A stretch of 64,000 nt of DNA from a virus: positions 1 through 64,000 of the IMG/VR virus record IMGVR_UViG_3300011115_000949. One strand, given 5' to 3'. Below are positions 7,882-18,408 of this stretch, in pieces. The stretch's first letter is position 1. Every line of letters begins with the position of its first letter. The notes under the pieces were generated by a model. It did not search any database. It saw nothing but the letters and a program-made list of their open reading frames with translations, and was not told the origin of the DNA. The position numbers were made by a program, and so were the translations under genes.

Positions 7882-8813
7882 ATTACTTTTTTAGTTGTTA
7901 TTGTTTCTAATATTTTAGAGATACAAGCCATAACATTGATCTCTTTATCTAACCTAAATGTAGCGTGGTACATATATTCTTCTAAATAACATACAATCAC
8001 ACCTTCATTACCTTTAGCATAATCACTTAGTTTTTCATATAAAAACGCATATAATGATTCGTAGTCATCTGTTTCTGCGTTTGCTATAATTTGTCTAATA
8101 ATGTTAAATGATTTGTTAGACGGTTTTTTAAGTTCATCTACTACTTGTTCTTTATAATTGTCTGATGCTTCGATTGAAGTGTCAAGTTTTAAAACGTTAT
8201 CAACAGTATATTTTTGACAGTTGTTGATAATTTTACGAAAATCAGGATAGAATTTTTTAACAATCGTAGCTACATCTTCAATTGTGTGTTCAATATTTTC
8301 TTTATTCAAGATGTTAACAATGTGTTGTGCTACAACTTTTTTAGATGGTGGTTGCAAATCAAATTCTTGACAACGACTTCTAAGTGGTTCAATTAATCGT
8401 TCTGGGTAGTTACCTGTAAGTATAAAACGAGTAGTTAAACTATATGTTTCCATCATGTTTAACAATATAACCTGTGATGCTTGAAGTATATGAGTTGCTT
8501 CATCTAAAATCACTATTTTAAGTGGCTTAAATGAACCCGCAGCAGCAAATGCTCCTACTTTATCTCTCATAACATCTATTGAACGTTCATCTGTAGCATT
8601 GATATACAAATAATCGCAGTCAATATTTTTAACTAATATTTTAGCAATTGTTGTTTTACCAGCACCTGGTTTACCTGCAAATAATAGATGAGGAATATCT
8701 TGTTGTTTGATAAATTCCTCAAATTTAGTTTTAATATCGTCTTGACAAATATAACCTTCTAGGGTATCAGGACGATACTTTTCGTTTAATATTGTGTGTA
8801 ACCTTTTTGACAT
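7878..8813 (-). CDS. 44: Clamp loader ATPase subunit, gp44-like (RFC/DnaX family)
   Basis: The protein has 311 residues, close to T4 gp44 (319). The AAA+ motifs are in place: Walker A GKPGAGKTT (47-55), Walker B VILDEA (101-106), sensor ILTGNY (131-136) and the SRC arginine-finger motif (146-148). It opens the sliding clamp with ATP and places it on primer-template DNA. The gene is followed by a small unknown gene and the gp62-like subunit and preceded by the chaperone genes. Confidence 0.93.
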   Translation of the reverse strand: MSKRLHTILNEKYRPDTLEGYICQDDIKTKFEEFIKQQDIPHLLFAGKPGAGKTTIAKILVKNIDCDYLYINATDERSIDVMRDKVGAFAAAGSFKPLKIVILDEATHILQASQVILLNMMETYSLTTRFILTGNYPERLIEPLRSRCQEFDLQPPSKKVVAQHIVNILNKENIEHTIEDVATIVKKFYPDFRKIINNCQKYTVDNVLKLDTSIEASDNYKEQVVDELKKPSNKSFNIIRQIIANAETDDYESLYAFLYEKLSDYAKGNEGVIVCYLEEYMYHATFRLDKEINVMACISKILETITTKKVI

Positions 8814-8827
8814 AACTTTTATTTGTT

Positions 8828-9073
8828 TTAGTAATCACCGTATAAATTAAATTTCTTAGGAGGTGGAGGTGCCACTTCTTCAGTATTGATAACGTACAAT
8901 TCTCCTTTTAAAGGAGCTAGTTTAAAATCACAAGGTTGTTGTACTTTTTGATAAAATGCTTCTAAAGCATCTGTTAATGAGTTGTGAACTACTCGTTTGT
9001 TGTCATCATTGAGCAACCAGCGATCTCCTGGGGGAACGCGAGTTGCTATTAGGCTATAAGTTTCTTGTATCAT
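8828..9073 (-). CDS. Hypothetical protein
   Basis: The 81-residue protein has a run of four prolines (APPPPKKF) near its C-terminus and no recognised domain. It begins 1 base after the GroEL stop codon, in the same operon as the chaperones and the clamp loader. Confidence 0.6.
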   Translation of the reverse strand: MIQETYSLIATRVPPGDRWLLNDDNKRVVHNSLTDALEAFYQKVQQPCDFKLAPLKGELYVINTEEVAPPPPKKFNLYGDY

Positions 9074-9074
9074 A

Positions 9075-10995
<1,921 letters not shown>

Positions 10996-11037
10996 AATTT
11001 TTATTTTTAATATAATAATAATTTATAAACAAAACAA

Positions 11038-11047
11038 ACTTTAGGGC
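11038..11047. repeat. Left arm of 10-bp inverted repeat flanking hsp20
   Basis: ACTTTAGGGC lies just downstream of the hsp20 stop codon. It is the perfect inverted copy of GCCCTAAAGT at 11534-11543 in the hsp20 leader. In the mRNA the two ends could pair. A role is not established. Confidence 0.6.
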
Positions 11048-11054
11048 GATTTTT

Positions 11055-11477
11055 TTACTTAATTTTCAAAAGCAAGGGTTTAGCAGCATCAGCATATGGT
11101 ATACTGAGCTTTAATAAACCGTTTTTCATTTCAGCTTCTGCTTTTGATAGGTCGTATTTTGAAGCGATTTTATAACCTAAACTAAACGAACGTCTAGCTA
11201 TTCCTTTATGAATGTAAGTATATTCTGTAATACTTTCATTATCGGTTTTATTGTATGAGATTTTTAAGACATCACCTTCAATACTGATGTTAATATCAGA
11301 TTTTTCTAGTCCAGTGCATGCAATCTCAAAATGCAAGCCTTTTTTATTTTCGTAGATGTCTACTGGGTGGTTGATTTTGGCTTCTATAGCCGGTGCGAAT
11401 TGTGCGTTTGATTCGTAAAGATTCCTGAATAGGATGTCAAACGGATGTAGTTGTTTTTCTAAAAATAGTGTACTCAT
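11055..11477 (-). CDS. Small heat shock protein Hsp20 (alpha-crystallin family)
   Basis: The protein has 140 residues. An alpha-crystallin domain occupies about residues 35-140: HPVDIYENKKGLHFEI, the ATP-independent holdase core strands, and GLLKLSIPY near the end (the family G-x-L motif). T4-like cyanophages commonly carry Hsp20, often thought to aid capsid or tail assembly. Here it heads the hsp20-groES-groEL run and has a long leader (about 85 bases) containing the ATATTTATA motif. The leader and trailer share a perfect 10-bp inverted repeat. Confidence 0.9.
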   Translation of the reverse strand: MSTLFLEKQLHPFDILFRNLYESNAQFAPAIEAKINHPVDIYENKKGLHFEIACTGLEKSDINISIEGDVLKISYNKTDNESITEYTYIHKGIARRSFSLGYKIASKYDLSKAEAEMKNGLLKLSIPYADAAKPLLLKIK

Positions 11478-11533
11478 ATCACTTTTACTTTGTGTTGGCC
11501 TAAGCTCAACGGGTTAAACATAAAACAAAACTT

Positions 11534-11543
11534 GCCCTAAAGT
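11534..11543. repeat. Right arm of 10-bp inverted repeat flanking hsp20
   Basis: GCCCTAAAGT lies in the hsp20 leader, the exact inverse of 11038-11047 about 490 bases away. See that entry. Confidence 0.6.
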
Positions 11544-11556
11544 CTGCTTTGTTGAT

Positions 11557-11565
11557 TATAAATAT
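11557..11565 (-). promoter_or_regulatory. ATATTTATA motif upstream of hsp20
   Basis: The coding strand reads ATATTTATAATCAACAAA, about 80 bases before the hsp20 ATG and touching the stop codon of the preceding gene. It is one of the recurring motif set. Confidence 0.5.
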
Positions 11566-11750
11566 CATACAAGTTGAACTTCTTCAACTTTTTCTAAAAA
11601 ATATAGTATTCCTTCTTTTCGTAATACCATATCTGCATTTAAATGTTCTTTCCATTCATCTACGATTGGGCGGTGTTCTTCCTTAACGGTGCGTAATACC
11701 TTATACATTACACCACTATACTCTAAATATACTTTTGAAATAGCAAACAT
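11565..11750 (-). CDS. Hypothetical protein
   Basis: The 61-residue protein is not recognised. Its ATG overlaps the clamp stop codon as TAATG, so translation is probably coupled to gp45. The start is MFAISKVYLEYSG and the sequence is mixed charged and hydrophobic. Confidence 0.6.
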   Translation of the reverse strand: MFAISKVYLEYSGVMYKVLRTVKEEHRPIVDEWKEHLNADMVLRKEGILYFLEKVEEVQLV

Positions 11751-12493
11751 TAAATATCTTTTTTAACAATATAATATGTGCTTTTAATTCCCTCACTGGT
11801 TAAAAACTCTAATTTCATTAGACCTTCTAAGTTAAGGGACATTTTAGTTTTAACTGAGTTGCGGTTTACTGTAAGTATTTCCTTAAGCAATTCAGAGCTA
11901 AACCCTAATCTAAAATCAGTTGATACATTATTTTGTTCAAAATTAGTTAAACAATAAGATACTTTATTTGCATATTCAATATCGCCACCAAACACTAATT
12001 CAACCTGAAAATCATTGTCTAAACTAAATGATTGTTGAAATATAACTATAGTACTTTCAGGTAACGCTGATTTTGCTTTAATAAGTGCTGTAATATGTTC
12101 TTCAGTTAATTCTGTTACTAAATTAAATTCGTCCGGGCCAGTATATGAACCTGCTTTAGGTATAGTTAAAATGTCTGCTAAAGCATAATCCACAGTGAAT
12201 TGTGTATCGGATATAATTAATTTAACAAATTGTTTATTGTTTTTAACATAACTAAGGAGCAATTCACTGCTGGTGATCCCTATTAATTTAAGTAATTGAG
12301 TTGTATTACTGATGCCTATTGCTGAGTCCTCTAATTTAAAATTGTCGCAACTAACTTCACCAATCATTTCGCGGGTGGGTGATGTAAATTTGATAGTTAG
12401 TGTTTTGTCCTTGATTTCCCATTTAACAGTTTCGTTTAAACCATTTAAATAGTACTTGTTAATAATAGACTGTAGGTCTAATTTTGGTATCAT
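11750..12493 (-). CDS. 45: Sliding clamp, gp45-like
   Basis: The 247-residue protein (T4 gp45 has 228) has the internal pattern of the trimeric phage clamp. There is an N-terminal half with FKLEDSAIGI, a linker with LTIPKAGSY, and a second half with NKVSYCLTNFE and a C-terminal MSLNLEGLMKLEF segment. The clamp encircles DNA and tethers the polymerase; in T4 it also activates late transcription. It lies between DNA polymerase and the clamp loader. The call rests on pattern and gene order. Confidence 0.8.
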   Translation of the reverse strand: MIPKLDLQSIINKYYLNGLNETVKWEIKDKTLTIKFTSPTREMIGEVSCDNFKLEDSAIGISNTTQLLKLIGITSSELLLSYVKNNKQFVKLIISDTQFTVDYALADILTIPKAGSYTGPDEFNLVTELTEEHITALIKAKSALPESTIVIFQQSFSLDNDFQVELVFGGDIEYANKVSYCLTNFEQNNVSTDFRLGFSSELLKEILTVNRNSVKTKMSLNLEGLMKLEFLTSEGIKSTYYIVKKDI

Positions 12494-12518
12494 AACTTTA
12501 ATTTATTTTAAATATAAT

Positions 12519-12542
12519 AAAAAAAGCTTGGTATTCCAAGCT
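12519..12542 (-). terminator. Intrinsic terminator after the 85-residue gene
   Basis: The coding strand reads AGCTTGG-AATA-CCAAGCT followed by TTTTTT, a perfect 7-bp stem with a U-tract. It lies between the 12580 stop codon and the clamp start, so the polymerase-side transcript can end here and the clamp operon begin anew. Confidence 0.8.
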
Positions 12543-12579
12543 CTTTATTTAAAAATTTATTTTATTTTAGTAAGGTACT

Positions 12580-12837
12580 TTATTTATACTCTGTTCCTAA
12601 TAGTTTTCTTAAAACATCCGTAGGAGTTGTATTCTTATAACCGCTTGGAATTGTACCACTTCCAGAATACCTATCACCAAATTGCTCTCCGTCTAAATAC
12701 ACTGAGTATAATTTATTACCAGCATCATCTGTTATATATCGTATCTCATATGTACCGGTTTTAGCTATATTATTTTCATTGTTAATAGCTTCTCGCACTT
12801 CTTCGCGGATTAGTTGTCTTAATTCTGATATTTTCAT
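12580..12837 (-). CDS. Unknown protein with an N-terminal amphipathic helix motif
   Basis: The 85-residue protein starts MKISELRQLIREEVREAI, a charged amphipathic helix that also begins the unrelated protein at 27162 (MKKSQLKQIIKEEINKVL). The remainder (TGTYEIRYITDDAGNKLYS and a glycine/serine stretch) is not recognised. The shared helix could be a targeting tag, such as a capsid-targeting sequence cut by a prohead protease, but that is speculation. The gene lies between DNA polymerase and a terminator. Confidence 0.6.
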   Translation of the reverse strand: MKISELRQLIREEVREAINNENNIAKTGTYEIRYITDDAGNKLYSVYLDGEQFGDRYSGSGTIPSGYKNTTPTDVLRKLLGTEYK

Positions 12838-12853
12838 TTTTATTAAGTTTTGT

Positions 12854-12862
12854 TATAAATAT
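12854..12862 (-). promoter_or_regulatory. ATATTTATA motif upstream of the 85-residue gene
   Basis: The coding strand reads ATATTTATAACAAAACTTAAT, 16 bases before the ATG at 12837. Confidence 0.5.
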
Positions 12863-12871
12863 GTATTTTTT

Positions 12872-15457
12872 TTAGAAAGCAAAGAACTTTTTAACATTTG
12901 CATTAAGAGGCGGAAATTCCCATTTAAGATCAACATATAAGTTTTTTAATTTATTTGCTAGCAACGATTCGAATATTTCCTCAATATCGATATATGTTTT
13001 AACAAATTCCTCGATTTCTGGTGGTGTTTTGGCGTTTGGTATTCCTATTGTGTCTATGTGGAATGGGTTTTGTTTTAGGTTAATTATAAACAATTTATCG
13101 CCCTCTATAATTGATTCGTATTTTTTATCTAGTTTTTTAAATTTAAGTAAGTCGTTATAACGAACAGCCGCTTTAGTGTTGCTAGGTGCTTTTAGTCTAA
13201 ATGAACTAAATATCTCTCCAGCACGAGCAGGTATGTGATATGCTTCTATTTGTTTAACTCCTGTAGGTTTACCTAATAACCTAAAATCTAATGTTTTAAG
13301 TGATTGATAAAAGTCAGTAATTGAATTGTCTATTTCTTCTTTTGATTTACCAAACAATACATTTTTGATTAGGTCTTCACCAAACTTTTTAAATAATTTA
13401 TTCATGTTGGACTTCATTAGTTCAAGTCCCTTCATGTCTAATTCTTCAACAGCAACACCTTCTTTGTTAGTAACATACATTGCATAGCGGCGTTTTCCGG
13501 TCGTAAGCACACCTGCACAAATTACCTCTTGTTTTAATTGGAAGTAGTGAGAACCAGGAGCAATGTTGAATAAACGTTTACTTAAACTGTCTAAATATTG
13601 GTTTGAGTATGTTTGTATTTCGTTTGCTATTTCAAGTATTTTATTGTTTTTATCGTCAGCAGACAATTTAGGATATCTATGTTTAATTAAATCCCCTAAA
13701 ACAATGTACATTGAATCTGTATCTGAAATGCAAATATATTGGTTGTCCGTTTGTAATTCGGTGTTAATGGTTTTATTTACGTTAACAATTGATTCCTGAG
13801 TTAGGCGTTGTCCTGTATTTGTAATAGCAGCACTACAAATCAAATGACCATCAGTATACCTCCACCCATTAATAGCATAAGTACCATACATTGCGTTCTG
13901 TAAGATCTTAAATGCATGTTGAAACAAATCGTATAATTTATAGTTGGTCCAATCCTCTGCTTTACCTGCTTTCTTCTTTAAACCACGATAGTGCTCTCGT
14001 TTTTCAAACCAGCCCTGTAATATTTTAGAACAAACACTTTGTTCATCCGTTTTAAACATAGCACCTGAAGCTGATATAGTAAAATTATTTTGTTCAACTA
14101 TGTTGATTAGGTCTTTAATTTTAACCTTAGCTGCTTTAAGTGTATAATTAGTTTTGTCTAGTTTTTCAACAATAACTTGTTCTTCAGGATCACGTTCTTT
14201 AAGTTTTTCTAATGAATGGTTTTGTTCATAAGTAGCATTGTGTTCTACTTTAATTCGACCAACCAATGTTTCAATACCTAAATTAAGTGATTTAATAATA
14301 CTAGGGTATAGTGAGGTAAAATCTAAATCAATTACGTCAAAATATAAACCAGGTATAGGTTCTAATAAATAACCACCAGCATAACTTTCCTTTATGTTTT
14401 TAAGTGGTGGGTTGTGTGTTGTGGGTTTGTTTGGTGAAACAATACCTTCACGTTTAAGGTACTTTAAAATAGCACCCTCATTCATTACTGTATTGTAGTA
14501 GATACTTTCGTATGGAATGTTACAAATGTGAGATATCATTATTGTTAATTCGATGAATTTAAGTTTTTCCTCTAATTTTTCAATAATTTCAACGTCACGT
14601 AAGTTATAGTCTATAAATCTGTTAATATCGCTTTTAAACAGTGTGTTTAAATTACCTTCATATTCTATCTTACCTAATTTAACATATTTCTCTCCAATGT
14701 CACCTAATTTATAGGACGGCTCTTCCTTCATAATATATTTTTTATGAAGCAACATATAATCTAAATGGTTAACTCCTCCTATAGTAAGCTGTACTTCACC
14801 AGCAAATTCTCTATAGTTAATTTTCTTGATTGGGGATAAACGTAATACTTCACTTTCACCCAATATTTGTTTAATTCTAAAGTATAGGTAAGGTATATCG
14901 AAGTATTCTGAGTTGTAACCACAAATGATTGTTGGGTCTAATTCTTCTAATTTATCAAGAAACCGTTTTGCTAATTCTTTTTCCGAACCACAAGGGATAA
15001 TATGTTTACCGTCTTGGTTTGTTTCTTTAATTTCCTTGCTTTTATCTATAATAAAACAAAAATATTGTTTTGTGGTCATATCCCTCATAGCAATTGAGGT
15101 AAGAGGCATAGGAGCTGATTTAATGTATTCTGGTGTTAGTGCTCCACCCATTTCAATCTCGATATCGAGATAAATTATGTTGTGCCACTCTGGTACTACA
15201 TCGTCATATTTGTAATATAATTCTCGTAATACAAGTAGTTCTTTAGATATATCCTTTTCTAATAAATTAGTATCGTCTTTATTAAATTTTTTAGTTGGTA
15301 CAGCCCAACCACCAGTTAGTATGGGTTGTGCTTTTTCACTCCATTCATCAACACGTTTCCAAAATGTAGGTTGGTATTGAAATTTATTCCAACCAGTTTT
15401 GTCATCACGTAGATAATAGGTGTGTTCTGAGAAATCGTAATAGATGCTTTGATACAT
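12872..15457 (-). CDS. 43: DNA polymerase, family B (gp43-like)
   Basis: The protein has 861 residues (T4 gp43 has 898). It carries the 3'-5' exonuclease site YLDIEIE (D98/E100) and the family-B motifs in order: DFTSLYPSI (379-387, motif A), LQNAMYGTYA (519-528, motif B) and SDTDSMYI (578-585, motif C with both catalytic aspartates). This is the main replicative polymerase, acting with the clamp and clamp loader encoded downstream. The gene is intact. A second, family-A-like polymerase is encoded at 35603. Confidence 0.97.
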   Translation of the reverse strand: MYQSIYYDFSEHTYYLRDDKTGWNKFQYQPTFWKRVDEWSEKAQPILTGGWAVPTKKFNKDDTNLLEKDISKELLVLRELYYKYDDVVPEWHNIIYLDIEIEMGGALTPEYIKSAPMPLTSIAMRDMTTKQYFCFIIDKSKEIKETNQDGKHIIPCGSEKELAKRFLDKLEELDPTIICGYNSEYFDIPYLYFRIKQILGESEVLRLSPIKKINYREFAGEVQLTIGGVNHLDYMLLHKKYIMKEEPSYKLGDIGEKYVKLGKIEYEGNLNTLFKSDINRFIDYNLRDVEIIEKLEEKLKFIELTIMISHICNIPYESIYYNTVMNEGAILKYLKREGIVSPNKPTTHNPPLKNIKESYAGGYLLEPIPGLYFDVIDLDFTSLYPSIIKSLNLGIETLVGRIKVEHNATYEQNHSLEKLKERDPEEQVIVEKLDKTNYTLKAAKVKIKDLINIVEQNNFTISASGAMFKTDEQSVCSKILQGWFEKREHYRGLKKKAGKAEDWTNYKLYDLFQHAFKILQNAMYGTYAINGWRYTDGHLICSAAITNTGQRLTQESIVNVNKTINTELQTDNQYICISDTDSMYIVLGDLIKHRYPKLSADDKNNKILEIANEIQTYSNQYLDSLSKRLFNIAPGSHYFQLKQEVICAGVLTTGKRRYAMYVTNKEGVAVEELDMKGLELMKSNMNKLFKKFGEDLIKNVLFGKSKEEIDNSITDFYQSLKTLDFRLLGKPTGVKQIEAYHIPARAGEIFSSFRLKAPSNTKAAVRYNDLLKFKKLDKKYESIIEGDKLFIINLKQNPFHIDTIGIPNAKTPPEIEEFVKTYIDIEEIFESLLANKLKNLYVDLKWEFPPLNANVKKFFAF

Positions 15458-15460
15458 AAC

Positions 15461-16093
15461 TTATTTCCAATTCATTTTTTGTGCGTGTATTCCAAAATGA
15501 CCATTACTGTCTAATAATGTTTCTTGAGGAAAGTGAGCAAAATTAATTTGTTTTTTAATTAACCATTCTGTTAAACCAAATGGTCCAACAGGTTCTAGTT
15601 TGTGGGGTATTAGTTCCTTTGTTTTGTGATAATGTTCACCGTCGTTTTTTAAATCGGTTCGGTTTAAACAATATTCAATACAATCTTTAAACATGTTAGG
15701 TTTACTAATGATGAATGGATCGTCCATTAAAGGACCAATTCCACTTTCATATACATAACTGTTTGACACTGATGTTAAGATAATATCTTTTTGGGGGAAG
15801 CCAAAGTCATACATTATCTTTTGAAAACGAACTTTCCACGTTATGTCAAAGTCAGTGTATATTCCTCCAAATTTATCTAATATAAGGTACTTTAAAAAAT
15901 TACACTTGTTTATAAATGTAAGTTTAGACCATTGCTCTACTAAATTGTAGTGCTCAAGTAGTTGTAAACAATCTTTATTTTTCCAAACTAAACAGTTAAA
16001 ATTTGAATTTAACCGAGCACATTTCTGATAATTAAGAACATAAGGTTGAGGGACTACTTCGTTATTTCCTATCCAAATAAAATGGACTGTCAC
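15461..16093 (-). CDS. GT32-like sugar transferase (DXD motif)
   Basis: The protein has 210 residues. HFIWIGNNEVVPQPY at the N-terminus and FGGIYTDFDITW (75-86) with the D-x-D at 81-83 are typical of the Gly_transf_sug/GT32 family. The start is GTG, overlapping the upstream TGA as GTGA. It stands apart from the main glycan block, together with a GT2 enzyme at 17560. The acceptor is unknown. Confidence 0.8.
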   Translation of the reverse strand: MTVHFIWIGNNEVVPQPYVLNYQKCARLNSNFNCLVWKNKDCLQLLEHYNLVEQWSKLTFINKCNFLKYLILDKFGGIYTDFDITWKVRFQKIMYDFGFPQKDIILTSVSNSYVYESGIGPLMDDPFIISKPNMFKDCIEYCLNRTDLKNDGEHYHKTKELIPHKLEPVGPFGLTEWLIKKQINFAHFPQETLLDSNGHFGIHAQKMNWK

Positions 16094-16572
16094 TCAAAAA
16101 ACTGTTTTAGGTTTGGTTTAAAGTAATTTATGTTCTTCATTACCTTACGATCCCTAGTTCTGTATACAATCCAGTAGTCGCCTATTTTTTCATAATGACA
16201 AGGTTCACCTTGTTCTTTACTTCGAACTTCCACAGTTTGTATAGCTTCTTCTTCAGTTGAACAAGCTTTAGACATGTTTGATGCTTGAACCTCTTGATAT
16301 GCTGGCCATATCTTATCTTTAAGGCCATGTAGCATAGCACCGTTCCCAAGGGAAACATAAGTAATATCACAAAGAGCATCCAAAACCTCCACGATGTTTC
16401 CTGTTTCGCAAGCGTGTTTATATTCCTCAAGTTCTTCAAGGATAAAATTGTATACAAACATCCATTCTTTTTCATTAGGAATGGTAGGTGTGTAGTTGTT
16501 TGGTTTGCCCATTGTGGCATTGAATGTCTCTACTTCGGAGACAAACGGTACGTAATTTTCTTTGTTTTCCAT
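16090..16572 (-). CDS. MazG-like nucleotide pyrophosphohydrolase
   Basis: The 160-residue protein has the all-alpha NTP pyrophosphatase metal site: EELEE (46-50) and EVLDALCD (62-69), the E-x-x-E...E-x-x-D pattern of the MazG/PRA-PH superfamily. The C-terminal 60 residues (YEKIGDYWIVYRTRDRKV) are an extra segment found in several phage members. Proposed roles are cleaning up or adjusting NTP pools; the substrate is unknown. It fits the nucleotide metabolism genes nearby. Confidence 0.72.
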   Translation of the reverse strand: MENKENYVPFVSEVETFNATMGKPNNYTPTIPNEKEWMFVYNFILEELEEYKHACETGNIVEVLDALCDITYVSLGNGAMLHGLKDKIWPAYQEVQASNMSKACSTEEEAIQTVEVRSKEQGEPCHYEKIGDYWIVYRTRDRKVMKNINYFKPNLKQFFE

Positions 16573-16575
16573 AAC

Positions 16576-16881
16576 TCATATATATTGTAATAATAAATAA
16601 GATAATTTATAACCTGTGAATGCTCCAAATGCTGATGCAAATGGAAATACCACTAGTTTACCTAGGTCAGTAACGTATTTAGGTCTATTAACTATCTTTC
16701 CCATAAACGAATAATAGATAATATAACCTAAAAAAACTGCTAAGTCCATTTTAGTTGCTATAAAAACAACTAAGATTGCTCCTAAAAACCCAAATATAAA
16801 ATTGTCCCTAATTCCTTCCCATACTTCTTGGGGAGTGGCTTCATTCCATTCTTTAATTATTTTTTTATACCTTTGGGACAT
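16576..16881 (-). CDS. Small membrane protein with about three transmembrane helices
   Basis: The 101-residue protein has hydrophobic stretches at about 28-45, 47-61 and 75-100 after a polar N-terminus (SQRYKKIIKEWNEAT). It overlaps the phosphoesterase gene by 17 bases. Size and topology would suit a holin-like or superinfection-related protein, but nothing in the sequence proves it. Confidence 0.6.
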   Translation of the reverse strand: MSQRYKKIIKEWNEATPQEVWEGIRDNFIFGFLGAILVVFIATKMDLAVFLGYIIYYSFMGKIVNRPKYVTDLGKLVVFPFASAFGAFTGYKLSYLLLQYI

Positions 16882-17563
16882 ATTGATGTAATGTTAAGTA
16901 TTTTTTATATATAATGTAACTATTGTTTTCTATCCAATCTCCACAATTAACATAATGTATACCATCTATGGTTTTCATTTCTGGGTGGTGGATATGACCA
17001 CAAATAACTCCTTTACAATTGCGTTTACGAGCTTGATATGCTAATTGTACTTCAAAATCTGTAATAAACTTAACAGCGTTTTTCACTTTTGACTTAGCCC
17101 ATTTACTTAATGATCGCTTGTAACCAAGACGTTTCATAAAACGGTCTATGTTAATTGCTAATTCGTACCCTACAGACCCTAACATGCCTAACCACCTTAA
17201 CTGTACAACTCCGTCATATAAATCTCCATGTGTAATGAAATAATCATTCCAAATATATTCATCACAAATGGTAATATTTTCTCCAAATTCACTAGGAGAG
17301 TAGTGTCTTAAAAATTCATCGTGATTTCCAGTAATGTAAACTACTTTAGTTCCTTTTTTAGTGTATGAAAGTACTTTACGAAGTACGTTAGTAAAATCTT
17401 GATTCCAGTAATGTCTTTTCTTTAATAGCCATCCATCAATAAAATCACCAACTATAAAAAGTGTTTCGGGGTTGTGGTTTTTTAGTACTTCCAACAAGTG
17501 TTTTGCATTGGAACCTCTACTCCCTAAATGCACATCTGAGATGAATAATGCTTCTACTTTCAT
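16865..17563 (-). CDS. LpxH-like metallophosphoesterase
   Basis: The protein has 232 residues. All calcineurin-like metal motifs are present: DVH (10-12), GDFID (39-43), GNHDE (79-83), THGD (111-114) and GHIHHP (189-194). The arrangement, with SDVHLGS and GNHDEF, is that of UDP-2,3-diacylglucosamine hydrolases (LpxH) and relatives. LpxH makes lipid X in lipid A synthesis; a phage copy could alter host lipid A or act on another phosphoester. It overlaps the GT2 gene upstream (ATGA) and a membrane protein gene downstream. Confidence 0.78.
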   Translation of the reverse strand: MKVEALFISDVHLGSRGSNAKHLLEVLKNHNPETLFIVGDFIDGWLLKKRHYWNQDFTNVLRKVLSYTKKGTKVVYITGNHDEFLRHYSPSEFGENITICDEYIWNDYFITHGDLYDGVVQLRWLGMLGSVGYELAINIDRFMKRLGYKRSLSKWAKSKVKNAVKFITDFEVQLAYQARKRNCKGVICGHIHHPEMKTIDGIHYVNCGDWIENNSYIIYKKYLTLHQYVPKV

Positions 17564-18276
17564 GACCAGTAATTAAAATCTTTTCTAAAATGGTTTATGT
17601 TATTTCTGTTAATGTAGTTAAGCAACAGAAATTTTAAAAATCCAAAGTAGCCCATTTTTTTAAATCTTCGGTTGTCTTGTCCTGCATACATATTCATTAC
17701 TCTAAATTGGCGTCTTTTGTATTTACGACTAAGTAGGTAGTCTTCGCTTTGCGTCACAGTCTCGTCAAATCCACCTAATTCATTAAATGTTTCTTTTGTA
17801 GTAAAGAAATATACTCCTGTGGAAAATGGTTTAATAAAAAAGAATTTTTGTAATACATTAAAACTACTAAAAAATAGTTTAGACATAAAGTCGTTGGATG
17901 TACTTTTAAGTTTACAAGTAATTAATCTATCACCACTTAACCCGTACCAAGCACTATAACTTAAAGTCATAGGATTGTCTAACGTAGTGTCAGCATCCAT
18001 AAATAATATAAATGGAGTAGTTGCTAATTTGGCCCCATTGTTTCGACCAACAGCTACAGGGCCACCAGGAATAATCTCTAAGTTTAAATTAAAATCTTGT
18101 TTTGCTTGGTTTATTTTTTCAACAGTTTTATCTGTTGAGTTAGCATCTGCTACATAAATTTTAACAGTGTTGATTTCAACATTCACTTGTTTTGAAATGG
18201 ATTCTAAAGTATTGTAAATATACTTTTCTTCATTCCTGCAAGGAATAATTATTGTAAGCCAATTATTCTTTTTCAT
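17560..18276 (-). CDS. Family 2 glycosyltransferase
   Basis: The start is taken at the ATG at 18276, giving MKKNNWLTIIIPCRNEEKY, the normal GT2 beginning. An upstream in-frame ATG at 18327 would add 17 residues unlike the family and overlap the 47-residue gene at 18263 more deeply. ADANSTD (43-49) and LFMDADTTLD (91-100) give the nucleotide-sugar and D-x-D sites. The hydrophobic stretch FSTGVYFFTTKETF suggests membrane association, and a role on a lipid-linked glycan is possible. The acceptor is unknown. Confidence 0.82.
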   Translation of the reverse strand: MKKNNWLTIIIPCRNEEKYIYNTLESISKQVNVEINTVKIYVADANSTDKTVEKINQAKQDFNLNLEIIPGGPVAVGRNNGAKLATTPFILFMDADTTLDNPMTLSYSAWYGLSGDRLITCKLKSTSNDFMSKLFFSSFNVLQKFFFIKPFSTGVYFFTTKETFNELGGFDETVTQSEDYLLSRKYKRRQFRVMNMYAGQDNRRFKKMGYFGFLKFLLLNYINRNNINHFRKDFNYWS

Positions 18277-18406
18277 TTTTGCTTTCACCAAATAAGTCTT
18301 CACCCTCATACTCAGAGTATTCTTCATGTGCTTCAGCTATTAAATTAGCCCATACTAAAGAAATTAGACTTGCAAGGACCACTGCCATTATTATTGCTGC
18401 TATCAT
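18263..18406 (-). CDS. 47-residue single-span membrane protein
   Basis: From ATG at 18406 the frame reads MIAAIIMAVVLASLISLVW, one transmembrane helix, followed by an acidic tail (EAHEEYSEYEGEDLFGE) and a TAA at 18263. It fills the gap between the 93-residue membrane gene (stop at 18409) and the GT2 start, with 2-base spacing and a short overlap, as expected for a real phage gene. Function is unknown; small single-span proteins in this position are often lysis- or membrane-related. Confidence 0.6.
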   Translation of the reverse strand: MIAAIIMAVVLASLISLVWANLIAEAHEEYSEYEGEDLFGESKNEKE

Positions 18407-18408
18407 AG

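Noticed and set aside
16182-16520. 112-codon open frame on the minus strand inside the MazG-like gene
   Set aside because: Different frame fully inside a gene with clear metal motifs.
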